The translations under genes were made by a program, and so were the position numbers. A model generated the notes under the pieces. It saw only the letters and a program-made list of their open reading frames with translations. It was not told the origin of the DNA and ran no database searches. From the NCBI GenBank assembly GCA_032622095.1, contig CP136066.1, positions 167,534,664 through 167,598,663 of the forward strand: a stretch of 64,000 bases of DNA, written 5' to 3'. Each line of letters starts with the position of its first letter. Within the stretch, counting starts at the first letter, position 1. This document shows, in pieces, positions 43,666-57,424 of this stretch. The DNA is from Siphonodentalium dalli. Lineage: Eukaryota > Mollusca > Scaphopoda > Gadilida > Siphonodentaliidae.

Positions 43666-46502
43666 GTTGAACACCAATATTACTGTGTTGCTCGACTGTT
43701 CTGATGCGATCAGCATTATCACCACCACAGAGAGAGTATATTTCTGGTATTGTATGATGCTGCATTGATGATGTAATTGTGAATGTCAGTCATTGACCAA
43801 CTTCGAATGTTGATTAAACCGTAAAAAGTTTATTAATTGAAATATTGTTTTGTATATAGTTAATGCAGTGCATGGCGCTCACGAAAAACTTGACTCTGTG
43901 TAAGGCAGCCATGTGAAAATTAATGCGGAGTACGGCGGTCGTAAACAATTATTACTAGTACCGCAGTAAGTTTTAATACCTGCGGATGCCTCATATCAAC
44001 CACTTGACCATGGTTGAATGGCAGTATAACCGATGTCATTATTGTTCAAGGGGTTGATTAATTGGAGCATAGCTTTAGGTTCACCACCATCATGACTGCT
44101 TTCAAAAGACAGGCAAATAACTTTATTCATGTTTTCCATTATAGAGTTATCCTTCTTTGTTTAAATGGAAATATGGATTTTTTTTGTCTGTCTGCGCAGA
44201 TCTCTCAGCCATGGGCTATATTATCTGATTGAAATTTGGTATGGGGTTTCATGATCATGACTGCTTTCAAACGAGGGGCAAAGTGATGTTCATGTTTTCC
44301 ATTATAGAGTTATTTTTATATTTTTTGTTGGTACTCATAGATATCTCAGCCAGATCATTGCAGTGGTCTTCAGTAGTTTGGGTCTATACCTGCCCATGTT
44401 TGAATTTGCAATCGTGGGGTAATGCCAGCACCGCCCATGCAACTTCTTGTTTGTGTTGCGAGTACATTTAAAAAATGTTATTGTGTAACTGGTACATGTA
44501 TCTGTGAAGATAGATGCAATCTTTTAACCATCCAATTTGAAGTTATACCCCATGTTTATTATTTCACCCCAATTTTCCCCCCTGAAAGACTATATCGAAA
44601 TGACGTTCAGCCCTCGAAATTAGGAAAAATGTCCCATGGCAAATTCAATGTTGTGGCATTATACATGTAGATTCCACATGTTGTCACAGTGTTTCCCCAT
44701 GGCATTGCTTATTGTCGTGGCCAAATTCGAGGACTGGATGTACCATTTTCCTTTTGTTCATGTCTGTTTGTGTGTCTGAATTTCTGTAAATCACAATACA
44801 GTCTCTACTGTAAATATTTGAAACTTCTGGATATTTGTTACTGAGATATTGAAGAAGAGCAACTTGTAATATTGTATATACTTGTAGATTATGGAAAAAT
44901 TAAATTGATTAAAGTGAGATTTTGACCGTTATTGCGTCTTATCAATCCTTGGATCCAAACTCCCAATGGGACCAAATTCAGTCTTGAGTGAACCAAGACC
45001 TTGAACCCTTTACCCAACAAAACGGCCAAAACCGGCCAAATAAAGCTTCAACAGCCTAAAATATCTTCGGTCTGTCTCAATAAAACCATACAAATATGGA
45101 TATCATTGGAACCGGCTCCTTGACCACATTGTGATAGTTACAGTTATGCCCTGTGCCAATGCATTCTCTTATATATGCGAGTCGACCATAGGTCACCTCG
45201 CATATATAAGAGAATGCATTCTTACATTCTTTAACAATTTTATAATTTTTAATGTGTTAAGCCAATGCATTCTCTTATATATGCGAGTCGACCATAGGTC
45301 GCCTCGCATATATAAGAGAATGCATTGGCTTAACACATTAAAAATTATAAAATTGTTAAAGAATGGGCCCTTCTGTTGGGTAAAGGGTTAACAGCTATTT
45401 ATCACATACATTAGCCCCCAAACCCGGCCTCATATTTTGAGTAAGACGTGCGTTTATTATCGGCACGCGCAGTGAAATAAGAGCTTAACTCAATGGTATC
45501 GATGTCAATGCTGGAACTTTATTATAATGTTATTATTATAATATAATTATAATATTTGATTTGTGTTGGGTTATTAGCTCAACTTTACTTTGTAAAGTTT
45601 GAGCTATTGCCATGGCTTTGTCGTCCGTGTGTATGTGTGTGCGTGTGTACGTGTGTATGTAAGGCGTCAACAATGCAGGCTACAGGTCGTACCTTTCGTC
45701 GGATCATTATGAAATTTGTCATAGCTGTTGACATCAACATTCGGAAAAAAAACATGGCCGCCAGTGGCCATATTGGATTTCAAAATTCAATCCATTAGCA
45801 CGGGCTACAGGCCGTACTGTTTGTCTGATCTTCATGAAATTTGTCATGGATGTTAATATTGACATGTAGATGGGAACGAGTAATTTTGGGGTCATTCGGC
45901 CCAAAAACATGGCCGCCAGCAGTATCTTGGATTTTACTCTTTGTATGACTAAATTCTTTAGCACGGGCTACAGGTCGTACTTTTAGTCTGATCATCATAA
46001 ATTTTGTCAAGAATGTTAATAATGACATGTAGATGGGAACGAGTCATTTTGGGGTCATTCGGCCAAAAAAACATGGCCGCCAGCAGCCATCCTGTATTTT
46101 CAAAATTCAATCCATTAGCACGGGCTATAGGTCGTACCTTTAGTCTGATCATCATAAAGTTTGTCATGGCTGTTGAAATTGGAATGTAGATGGGAACGAG
46201 TCATTTTGGGGTCATTCGGACAAAAAACATGGCCGCCAACAGCCATCTTGGATTTCAAAATTTAATCCATTAGCACGGGCCACAGGTCGTACTGTTCGTC
46301 TGATCACCATGAAATTTGTCATGGATGATAATATTGACATGTAGATGGGAACGAGTAATTTTGGGGTCATTCGGCCAATAAACATGGCCGCCAGCAGCCA
46401 TCTTCGATTTTACTCTTTGTATGACTAAATTCTTTAGCACGGGCTGCAGGTCGTACCTTTAGTCTGATCATCATAAAATTTGTCATGGATATTAACAATG
46501 AC
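42060..46502. repeat. 4443-bp tandem duplication, copy 1
   Basis: Bases from about 42060 to 46502 recur at +4443 with almost no differences. The one I can see is an A-run of 7 at 46063 against 6 in copy 2. It holds the 3' half of element b, a 2.25-kb spacer with a TTAA element, and the 5' part of element c. Confidence 0.9.
45002..45391. mobile_element. CCCTTTACCCAACA-family MITE, copy 5
   Basis: Right TTAA at 45388-45391; the left flank has decayed to TGAA. One palindrome end is truncated. It lies in the 4443-bp duplication, so an identical copy is at 49445-49834. Confidence 0.75.
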
Positions 46503-47766
46503 ATGTAGATGGGAACGAGTAATTTTGGGGTCATTCGGCCAATAAACATGGCCGCCAGTGGCCATCTTGGATTTCAAAATTTAATCCATTAGCACGGGCC
46601 ACAGGTCGTACTGTTCGTCTGATCATCATAAAATTTGTCATGGATGTTAACAATGACATGTAGATGGGAACGAGTAATTTTGGGGTCATTCGGCCAAAAA
46701 ACATGGTCGCCAGCAGCCATCTTGGATTTTACTCTTTGTATGACTAAATCCTTTAGCACGGGCTACAGGTTGTACCTTTAGTCTGATCATCATAAAATTT
46801 GTCGTGAATGTTAATAATGATATGTAGATGGGAACGAGTCATTTTGGGGTCATTCGGCAGAAAAACATGGCCGCCAGCAGCCGTCTTTGATTTTACTCTT
46901 TGTATGACTAAATCCTTTAGCACGGGCTACAGGTCGTACCTTTAGTCTGATCATCATAAAATTTGTCATGGCTGTTGAAATTGGAATGTAAATGGGAACG
47001 AGTAATTTTGGGGTCATTCGGCAGAAAAACATGGCCGCCAGCAGCCATCTTTGATTTTACTCTTTGTATGACTAAATCCTTTAGCACGGGCTACAGGTCG
47101 TACATTTAGTCTGATCATCATAAAATTTGTATCATGGCTGTTGAAATTGGAATGTAAATGGGAACGAGTCATTTTGGGGTCATTCGGACAAAAAACATGG
47201 CCGCCAGTGGCCATCTTGGATTTCAAAATTTAATCCATTAGCATGGGCCACAGGTCGTACTGTTCATCTGATCATCATGAAATTTGTCATGGTTGTTAAT
47301 ATTGGATTTTACTCTTTGTATGACTAAATTCTTTAGCATGGGCTACAGGTCGTACCTTTAGTCTGATCGTCATAAAATTTGTCATAGATGTTAATAATGA
47401 CATGTAGATGGGAACGAGTCATTTTGGTGTCATTCGGCCAAAAAACATGGCCGCCAGCAGCCATCTTGGATTTTACTCTTTGTATGACTAAATCCTTTAG
47501 CATAGGCTACAGGTCGTACCTTTAGTCTGATCGTCATAAAATTTGTCATGGATGTTAACGATGACATGTAGATGGGATACAATCATTTTGGGGTCATTCG
47601 GCCGAAAACATGGCCGCCAGCAGCCATCTTGGATTTTACTTTTCTCTTCATGTCTATAAACTAGTATTAGACATTCAACTTTCCACATTCCTAATCGCTC
47701 CATTGACTGCAATACATTAAATTATTCCCTTTCCAAGTTGAGCTACAGTGTCATTGACACTTTCAT
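45575..47766 (+). mobile_element. Pearl-like element c (hybrid copy)
   Basis: It starts TAGCTCAACTTTAC at 45575 and ends ACTTTCAT at 47766. Its left part equals the left part of element d and its right part equals the right part of element b, as expected for the hybrid made by unequal crossing-over at about 46503. Confidence 0.75.
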
Positions 47767-50700
47767 TTAATTTATTTTGTTTTTTGTATTCATAAGCGGT
47801 TGTAAAAATGCCGTTTTCCAAAAAAAATTATTATATAAAATGCTACCATTCTCTCAGAATTATATTTGGATATTATTCATTGTTATTAGAGTGATGATTT
47901 GAACATAATTATTCCATATTTGAACCATTGTTTCATCATTTTAATTGAGATATTACATATCTCCTATTTTCGTTATATAGACGACTACTGCACTGGTCGA
48001 TTACAATTTTGTAAAGCCGACTTCGCCCTATCGCATTCACACTTCGCCTTATTTTTGTGACAGGGAGAAGTCACTTCACCGTGAAAATCAGGTCTAGGCT
48101 GGTCCCTGGTTGAACACCAATATTACTGTGTTGCTCGACTGTTCTGATGCGATCAGCATTATCACCACCACAGAGAGAGTATATTTCTGGTATTGTATGA
48201 TGCTGCATTGATGATGTAATTGTGAATGTCAGTCATTGACCAACTTCGAATGTTGATTAAACCGTAAAAAGTTTATTAATTGAAATATTGTTTTGTATAT
48301 AGTTAATGCAGTGCATGGCGCTCACGAAAAACTTGACTCTGTGTAAGGCAGCCATGTGAAAATTAATGCGGAGTACGGCGGTCGTAAACAATTATTACTA
48401 GTACCGCAGTAAGTTTTAATACCTGCGGATGCCTCATATCAACCACTTGACCATGGTTGAATGGCAGTATAACCGATGTCATTATTGTTCAAGGGGTTGA
48501 TTAATTGGAGCATAGCTTTAGGTTCACCACCATCATGACTGCTTTCAAAAGACAGGCAAATAACTTTATTCATGTTTTCCATTATAGAGTTATCCTTCTT
48601 TGTTTAAATGGAAATATGGATTTTTTTTGTCTGTCTGCGCAGATCTCTCAGCCATGGGCTATATTATCTGATTGAAATTTGGTATGGGGTTTCATGATCA
48701 TGACTGCTTTCAAACGAGGGGCAAAGTGATGTTCATGTTTTCCATTATAGAGTTATTTTTATATTTTTTGTTGGTACTCATAGATATCTCAGCCAGATCA
48801 TTGCAGTGGTCTTCAGTAGTTTGGGTCTATACCTGCCCATGTTTGAATTTGCAATCGTGGGGTAATGCCAGCACCGCCCATGCAACTTCTTGTTTGTGTT
48901 GCGAGTACATTTAAAAAATGTTATTGTGTAACTGGTACATGTATCTGTGAAGATAGATGCAATCTTTTAACCATCCAATTTGAAGTTATACCCCATGTTT
49001 ATTATTTCACCCCAATTTTCCCCCCTGAAAGACTATATCGAAATGACGTTCAGCCCTCGAAATTAGGAAAAATGTCCCATGGCAAATTCAATGTTGTGGC
49101 ATTATACATGTAGATTCCACATGTTGTCACAGTGTTTCCCCATGGCATTGCTTATTGTCGTGGCCAAATTCGAGGACTGGATGTACCATTTTCCTTTTGT
49201 TCATGTCTGTTTGTGTGTCTGAATTTCTGTAAATCACAATACAGTCTCTACTGTAAATATTTGAAACTTCTGGATATTTGTTACTGAGATATTGAAGAAG
49301 AGCAACTTGTAATATTGTATATACTTGTAGATTATGGAAAAATTAAATTGATTAAAGTGAGATTTTGACCGTTATTGCGTCTTATCAATCCTTGGATCCA
49401 AACTCCCAATGGGACCAAATTCAGTCTTGAGTGAACCAAGACCTTGAACCCTTTACCCAACAAAACGGCCAAAACCGGCCAAATAAAGCTTCAACAGCCT
49501 AAAATATCTTCGGTCTGTCTCAATAAAACCATACAAATATGGATATCATTGGAACCGGCTCCTTGACCACATTGTGATAGTTACAGTTATGCCCTGTGCC
49601 AATGCATTCTCTTATATATGCGAGTCGACCATAGGTCACCTCGCATATATAAGAGAATGCATTCTTACATTCTTTAACAATTTTATAATTTTTAATGTGT
49701 TAAGCCAATGCATTCTCTTATATATGCGAGTCGACCATAGGTCGCCTCGCATATATAAGAGAATGCATTGGCTTAACACATTAAAAATTATAAAATTGTT
49801 AAAGAATGGGCCCTTCTGTTGGGTAAAGGGTTAACAGCTATTTATCACATACATTAGCCCCCAAACCCGGCCTCATATTTTGAGTAAGACGTGCGTTTAT
49901 TATCGGCACGCGCAGTGAAATAAGAGCTTAACTCAATGGTATCGATGTCAATGCTGGAACTTTATTATAATGTTATTATTATAATATAATTATAATATTT
50001 GATTTGTGTTGGGTTATTAGCTCAACTTTACTTTGTAAAGTTTGAGCTATTGCCATGGCTTTGTCGTCCGTGTGTATGTGTGTGCGTGTGTACGTGTGTA
50101 TGTAAGGCGTCAACAATGCAGGCTACAGGTCGTACCTTTCGTCGGATCATTATGAAATTTGTCATAGCTGTTGACATCAACATTCGGAAAAAAAACATGG
50201 CCGCCAGTGGCCATATTGGATTTCAAAATTCAATCCATTAGCACGGGCTACAGGCCGTACTGTTTGTCTGATCTTCATGAAATTTGTCATGGATGTTAAT
50301 ATTGACATGTAGATGGGAACGAGTAATTTTGGGGTCATTCGGCCCAAAAACATGGCCGCCAGCAGTATCTTGGATTTTACTCTTTGTATGACTAAATTCT
50401 TTAGCACGGGCTACAGGTCGTACTTTTAGTCTGATCATCATAAATTTTGTCAAGAATGTTAATAATGACATGTAGATGGGAACGAGTCATTTTGGGGTCA
50501 TTCGGCCAAAAAACATGGCCGCCAGCAGCCATCCTGTATTTTCAAAATTCAATCCATTAGCACGGGCTATAGGTCGTACCTTTAGTCTGATCATCATAAA
50601 GTTTGTCATGGCTGTTGAAATTGGAATGTAGATGGGAACGAGTCATTTTGGGGTCATTCGGACAAAAAACATGGCCGCCAACAGCCATCTTGGATTTCAA

Positions 50701-50945
50701 AATTTAATCCATTAGCACGGGCCACAGGTCGTACTGTTCGTCTGATCACCATGAAATTTGTCATGGATGATAATATTGACATGTAGATGGGAACGAGTAA
50801 TTTTGGGGTCATTCGGCCAATAAACATGGCCGCCAGCAGCCATCTTCGATTTTACTCTTTGTATGACTAAATTCTTTAGCACGGGCTGCAGGTCGTACCT
50901 TTAGTCTGATCATCATAAAATTTGTCATGGATATTAACAATGACA
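46503..50945. repeat. 4443-bp tandem duplication, copy 2
   Basis: Second copy of 42060-46502. Identity ends near 50985, where this copy reads CGGCTAAAAAACATGG while copy 1 continues CGGCCAATAAACATGG. Both junctions lie in the ~165-bp cores. Confidence 0.9.
49445..49834. mobile_element. CCCTTTACCCAACA-family MITE, copy 6 (duplicate of copy 5)
   Basis: Same as 45002-45391, carried by the tandem duplication, and therefore not an independent insertion. Confidence 0.75.
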
Positions 50946-53066
50946 TGTAGATGGGAACGAGTAATTTTGGGGTCATTCGGCTAAAAAACATGGTCGCCAG
51001 CAGCCATCTTGGATTTTACTCTTTGTATGACTAAATCCTTTAGCACGGGCTACAGGTCCTACTTTTAGTCTGATCATCATAAAATTTGTCATGGTTGAAA
51101 TTGGAATGTAGATGGGAACGAGTCATTTTGGGGTCATTCGGACAAAAAACATGGCCACCAGCGGCCATATTGGGTTTAAAAATTTAATCCATTAGCACGG
51201 GCCACAGGTCGTACTGTTCTTCTGATCATCATGAAATTTGTCATGGATGATAATATTGACATGTAGATGGGAACGAGTAATTTTGGGGTCATTCGGCCCA
51301 AAAACATGGCCGCCAGCAGCCATCTTGGATTTTACTCTTTGTATGACTAAATTCTTTAGCACGGGCTGCAGGTCGTACCTTTAGTCTGATCATCATAAAA
51401 TGTGTCATGGATGTTAACAATGACATGTAGATGGGAACGAGTAATTTTGGGGTCATTCGGCCAAAAAACCTGGACGCCAGCAGCCATCTTGGATTTTACT
51501 CTTTGTATGACTAAATCTTTTAGCACGGGCTACAGGTTGTACCTTTAGTCTGATCATCATGAAATTTGTCATGAATGTTAATAATGACATGTAGATGGGA
51601 ACGAGTCATTTTGAGGTCATTCGGCCGAAAAACATGGCCGCCAGCAGCCATCTTGGATTTTACTCTTTGTATGACTAAATCCTTTAGCACGGGCTACAGG
51701 TCGTACCTTTAGTCTGATCATCATAAAATTTGTCATGGTTGTTGAAATTGGAATGTAGATGGGAACGAGTCATTTTGGGGTCATTCGGACAAAAAACATA
51801 TTGGATTTAAAAATTTAATCCATTAGCACGGGCCACAGGTCGTACTGTTCTTCTGATCATCATGAAATTTGTCGTGGATGATAATATTGACATGTAGATG
51901 GGAATGAGTAATTTTGGGGTCATTCGGCAAAAAAACATGGCCGCCAGCAGCCATCTTGGATTTTACTCTTTGTATGACTAAATTCTTTAGCACGGGCTGC
52001 AGGTCGTACCTTTAGTCTGATCATCATAAAATGTGTCATGGATGTTAGCAATGACATGTAGATGGGAACGAGTAATTTTGGGGTCATTCGGCCAAAAAAC
52101 CTGGTCACCAGCAGCCATCTTGGATTTTACTCTTTGTATGACTAAATCCTTTAGCACGGGCTACAGGTTGTACCTTTAGTCTGATCATCATGAAATTTGT
52201 CATGAATGTTAATAATGAAATGTAGATGGGAACGAGTCATTTTGAGGTCATTCGGCCGAAAAACATGGCCGCCAGCAGCCATCTTGGATTTTACTCTTTG
52301 TATGACTAAATCCTTTAGCATGGGCTACAGGTCGTACCTTTAGTCTGATCATCATAAAATTTGTCATGGTTGTTGAAATTGGAATGTAGATGGGAACAAG
52401 TCATTTTGGGGTCATTCGGACAAAAAACATGGCCGCCAGTGGCCATCTTGGATTTAAAAATTTAATCCATTAGCACGGGCCACAGGTCGTACTGTTCGTC
52501 TGATGATCATGAAATTTGTTATGGATGATAATATTGACATGTAGATGGGAACGAGTAATTTTGGGGTCATTCGGCCCAAAAAATGGCCGCCAGCAGCCAT
52601 CTTGGATTTTACTCTTTGTATGACTAAATTCTTTAGCGCGGGCTACATGTCATACCTTTAGTCTGATCATCATAAAATTTGTCATGAATGTTAATAATGA
52701 CATGTAGATGGGAACGAGTCATTTTGGGATCATTCGGCCAAAAAACATGGCCGCCAGCAGCCATCTTGGATTTTACTCTTTGTATGACTAAATTCTTTAG
52801 CATGGGCTACAGGTCGTACCTTTAGTCTGATCGTCATAAAATTTGTCATGGATGTTAACGATGACATGTAGATGGGAACGACTCATTTTGGGGTCATTCG
52901 GCCGAAATCATGGCCGCCAGCAGCCATCTTGGATTTTACTTTTCTTTTCATGTCTATAAACATGTATTAGATATTCAACTTTCCACATTCCTAATGGCTC
53001 CATTGACTGTAATACATTAAATTATTCCCTTTCCAAGTTGAGCTACAGTGTCATTGACACTTTCAT
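50018..53066 (+). mobile_element. Pearl-like element d
   Basis: Same ends as element b. The core is longer (about 17 units of ~165 bp). Some units are missing segments, for example 51795 where the GGCCGCCAGCGG part is deleted. The first ~930 bp duplicate 45575-46502. Confidence 0.75.
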
Positions 53067-54215
53067 TATTTAGTATTGAGAGATAAACATGGTTTTGTAA
53101 CTTTTCATTTGAGTACTACGGGTACTAGTACTTCCACTCAAATTATGCTAATGCTGTCAAAGGCCAATTGGCCAATGGCCATTTTTTTGGGTGAAAATGG
53201 CCAAACAATATTTAATTTGGTAATTTTGTTTTTTTTTTACCTCAAAATCGAAAATCTAATTCAAAAACCCAAATTGATTTTGTAACAAGAGCGACATGAG
53301 AATCAAATTTATAGTATGATCATCTGCCAATTGATTAGGTGATGCAGCTTAATGGGTAACAAATGCATTCATGGCAGTGCATAATCAAACAGTGGGCCAC
53401 CAAATGCAATAAAACAGCAATGAGGGTTAACACTAATGAATTCTTTGTATGTTATAGGGCTGAATGGTAGATGGTGGGTAGTGGTATATTGTCAAGTAAC
53501 AATGGTGGGGTTAAAAAAAAGTCTAGACATGTTATTTGAAGGTATCAAAATAATTATATAGAATATTAGATGTTAAATAAAGCAAAATTATTCATTTATA
53601 TATTAATAATTGTGAGACCAGAACTTGAGGATTTAATCTGGACACAGTTTTTTTCATTTGGCCAAAAAAAAAATCAGAATTGGCCAAAAAATTGGCCGAA
53701 AGATTTTTCGGCCCAGCGTGAACACTGTTCAAGCATGCAACAACTCAACGCTTCAATGTTATCTCACTTCATCAGTCTTATGACACTGATAAGTAAAACT
53801 TTTCGGTGATTGGCCTTGGAAGGGAGGACCTTACTTTTAGACTGTCTTTGGACAACATGCTAGCAATATCTTGTTGGGGCAAATGTCAGAAAATTTCATG
53901 ATGACATTATTGACTTAGTCTGTTTCAAGGACCAGCCTAGATGGCGACTTGTGATACATCTCCCTAAATTTCACCACTTCTCCCTTTTATTGCTCCCTTT
54001 TATGGTCCTTGTCCTTGGCAGAAGTTAATTTTCTCTTTAATATACTCTATATTCTCAGTATGCATATTTCCGAACAGCATTTGGACGTCTATTTACAGAT
54101 TATAATGGTGTGCATTCTGATTATAATGGTAATACAAATGCACTCTTGTATTTCATAATACTTATTGGATCACAAAAAGATGAAGGTGAAGAGTAAATTG
54201 AACTTCAGCCTTTAT

Positions 54216-57200
54216 TAGCTCAACTTTACTTTGTAAAGTTTGAGCTATTGCCATGGCTTTGTTGTCCGTCGTCCGTGTGTACGTGTGTACGTGTGTGCGT
54301 GTGCGCGTGTGTGCGTGTGTACGTAAGGCGTCAACAATAGAGGCTACAGGTCGTACCTTTGATCGGATCATTATGAAATTTGTCATAGCTGTTGACATCA
54401 ACATTTGTACCAGAATGATTCATTTTGGGGTCATTCGGAAAAAAAACATGGCCACCAGCGGCCATCTTAGATTTCAAAATTCAATTCATTAGCACGGGCT
54501 ACAGGCCGTACTGTTCGTCTTATCGTCATGAAATTTGTCATGGATGTTAATATTGACATGTAGATGGGAACGAGTAATTTTGGGGTCATTCGGCCAAAAA
54601 ACATGGCCGCCAGCAGCCATCTTCGATTTTACTCTTTGCATGACTAAATCCTTTAGCACGGGCTACAGGTCGTACCTTTAGTCAGATCGTCATAAAATTT
54701 GTCATGGATGTTAACAATGACATGTAGATGGGAACGAGTCATTTTTGGGTTATTCGGGCAAAAAACATGGCCGCCAGCAGCCATCTTGGATTTTACTCTT
54801 TGTATGACTAAATCCTTTAGCACGGGCTACAGGTCGTACCTTTAGTCTGATAATCATGAAATTTATCATGGCTGTTGAAATTGGAATGTAGATGGGAACG
54901 AGTCATTTTGGGGTCATTCGGACAAAAAAAAATGGCCGCCAGTGGCCATCTTTGTTTTCAAAATTCAATCCATTAGCACGGGCCACAGGTCGCACTGTTC
55001 GTCTGATCATCATGAAATTTGTCATGGATGTTAACAATGACATGTAGATTGGAAAGAGTCATTTTGGAGTCAATCGGCCAAAAAACATGGCCGCCAGCAG
55101 CCGTCTTGGATTTTACTCTTTGCATGACTAAATCCTTTAGCACGGGCTACAGGTCCTACTTTTAGTCTGATCATCATAAAATTTGTCAAGAATGTTAATA
55201 ATCACATGTAGATGGGAACGAGTCATTTTGGGGTCATTCGGCCAAAAAACATGGCCGTCAGCAGACATCTTGGATTTTACTCTTTGTATGACTAAATCCT
55301 TTAGCACGGGCTACAGGTCGTACCTTTAGTCTGATCATTATAAAATTTGTCATGGCTGTTGATATTGGAATGTAGATGGGAACGAGTCATTTTGGGGTCA
55401 TTCGGACAAAAAACATGGCCGCCAGCGGCCATCTTGGATTTCAAAATTTAATCCATTAGCACGGGCTACAGGTCGTACTGATTGTCTGATCATCATGAAA
55501 TTTGTCATGGATGATAATATTTACATGTAGATGGGAACGAGTAATTTTGGGGTCATTCGGCCAAAAAACATGGCCACCAGCAGCCATCTTAGATTTTACT
55601 CTTTGTATGACTAAATTCTTTATCACGGGCTGCAGGTCGTACCTTTAGTCTGATCATCATAAAATTTGTCATGGATGTTAACAATGACATCTAGATGGGA
55701 ACGAGTAATTTTGGGGTCAATCGGCCAAAAAACATGGTCGCCAGCAGCCATCTTGGATTTTACTCTTTGTATGACTAAATCCTTTAGCACGGGCTACAGG
55801 TTGTATCTTTAGTCTGATCATCATAAAATTTTTCATGAATGTTAATAATGACATGTAGATGGGAACGAGTCATTTTGGGGTCATTCGGCCAAAAAAGATG
55901 GCCGCCAGCAGCCATCTTGGATTTTACTCTTTGTATGACTAAATCCTTTAGCACGGGCTACAGGTCGTACCTTTAGTCTGATCATCATAAAAATTTTCAT
56001 GGCTGTTGAAATTGGAATGTAAATGGGAACAAGTCATTTTGGGGTCATTCGGACAAAAAACATGGCCGCCAGCGGCCATCTTGGATTTCAAAATTTAATC
56101 CATTAGCACGGGCTACAGGTCGTACTGATTGTCTGATCATCATGAAATTTGTCATGGATGATAATATTTACATGTAGATGGGAACGAGTAATTTTGGGGT
56201 CATTCGGCCAAAAAACATGGCCACCAGCAGCCATCTTAGATTTTACTCTTTGTATGACTAAATTCTTTATCACGGGCTGCAGGTCGTACCTTTAGTCTGA
56301 TCATCATAAATTTGTCATGGATGTTAACAATGACATGTAGATGGGAACGAGTAATTTTGGGGTCAATCGGCCAAAAAACATGGTCGCCAGCAGCCATCTT
56401 GGATTTTACTCTTTGTATGACTAAATCTTTTAGCACGGGCTACAGGTTGTATCTTTAGTCTGATCATCATAAAATTTTTCATGAATGTTAATAATGACAT
56501 GTAGATGGGAACGAGTCATTTTGGGGTCATTCGGCCAAAAAAGATGGCCGCCAGCAGCCATCTTGGATTTTACTCTTTGTATGACTAAATCCTTTAGCAC
56601 GGGCTACAGGTCGTACCTTTAGTCTGATCATCATAAAAATTTTCATGGCTGTTGAAATTGGAATGTAAATGGGAACAAGTCATTTTGGGGTCATTCGGAC
56701 AAAAAACATGGCCGCCAGCGGCCATCTTGGATTTCAAAATTTAATCCATTAGCACGGGCTACAGGTCGTACTGATTGTCTGATCATCATGAAATTTGTCA
56801 TGGATGATAATATTTACATGTAGATGGGAACGAGTAATTTTGGGGTCATTCGGCCAAAAAACATGGCCACCAGCAGCCATCTTAGATTTTACTCTTTGTA
56901 TGACTAAATTCTTTAGCACGGGCTACAGGTCGTACCTTTAGTCTGATCATCATAAAATTTGTCATGGATGTTAACAATGACATGTAGATTGGAACTAGTC
57001 ATTTTGGGGTCATTCGGCCAAAAAACATGGCCACCAGCAGCCATCTTAGATTTTACTCTTGTATGACTAAATTCTTTAGCACGGGCTACAGGTCGTACCT
57101 TTAGTCTGATCATCATAAAATTTGTCATGGATGTTAACAATGACATGTAGATGGGAACGACTCATTTTGGGGTCATTCGGCCGAAAACATGGCCGCCAGC

Positions 57201-57345
57201 AGCCATCTTGGATTTAACTTTTCTCTTCATGTCTATAAACTAGTATTAGACATTCAACTTTCCACATTCCTAATCGCTCCATTGACTGTAATATATTAAA
57301 TTATTCCCTTTCCAAGTTGAGCTACAGTGTCATTGACACTTTCAT
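54216..57345 (+). mobile_element. Pearl-like element e
   Basis: Same ends; begins TAGCTCAACTTTACTTTG after TTTAT and ends ACTTTCAT before ATAACAG. It sits inside another dispersed repeat: the left flank (GAACTTCAGCCTTTA) and right flank (AAGTGACTTCTCCC) are contiguous in a copy near 20925. The core contains a ~647-bp higher-order repeat. Confidence 0.75.
55481..56773. repeat. ~647-bp higher-order repeat inside element e
   Basis: The landmark GTACTGATTGTCTGATC occurs near 55481, 56128 and 56774. Each ~647-bp block is about four ~162-bp units, and the two full blocks are nearly identical, including shared variants such as AAAATTTTTCATG. Confidence 0.7.
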
Positions 57346-57424
57346 ATAACAGTAAGAAGTGACTTCTCCCAATTTTAATTCCCTGGTCTGTGCACGAAGT
57401 CATTTTGTGAAGATGAGGAGGGAG

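Larger units (their letters stand above)
40199..44076. mobile_element. TA-flanked CAGCTATGCTC element containing nested insertions
   Basis: The left end CAGCTATGCTCTAATTAATC follows TA. The right end GATTAATTGGAGCATAGCTT precedes TA (about 44075). The termini resemble the CAGTAATGCCC family (shared ATGCYCTAATTAATCGAC). Removing it rejoins GATTGAAATTTAGTATG to ..ATCATGACTGCTTTC, which is contiguous in a paralogous segment at 44231-44270. Confidence 0.65.
39973..44400. repeat. CCCCACTTTTCAAAG dispersed repeat, split
   Basis: The left part 39973-40198 (CCCCACTTTTCAAAGAAAATG, ATCTCAGCCATGGGTTATC) and right part from 44077 belong together. It is the outermost layer of the nest. Confidence 0.5.

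Noticed and set aside
41596-57146. Many minus-strand open frames (for example 41596-41778, 46850-47032, 57146-56913) with similar peptides
   Set aside because: They are readings of the ~165-bp tandem unit, whose length is a multiple of three. They recur in different registers with no start or splice context.
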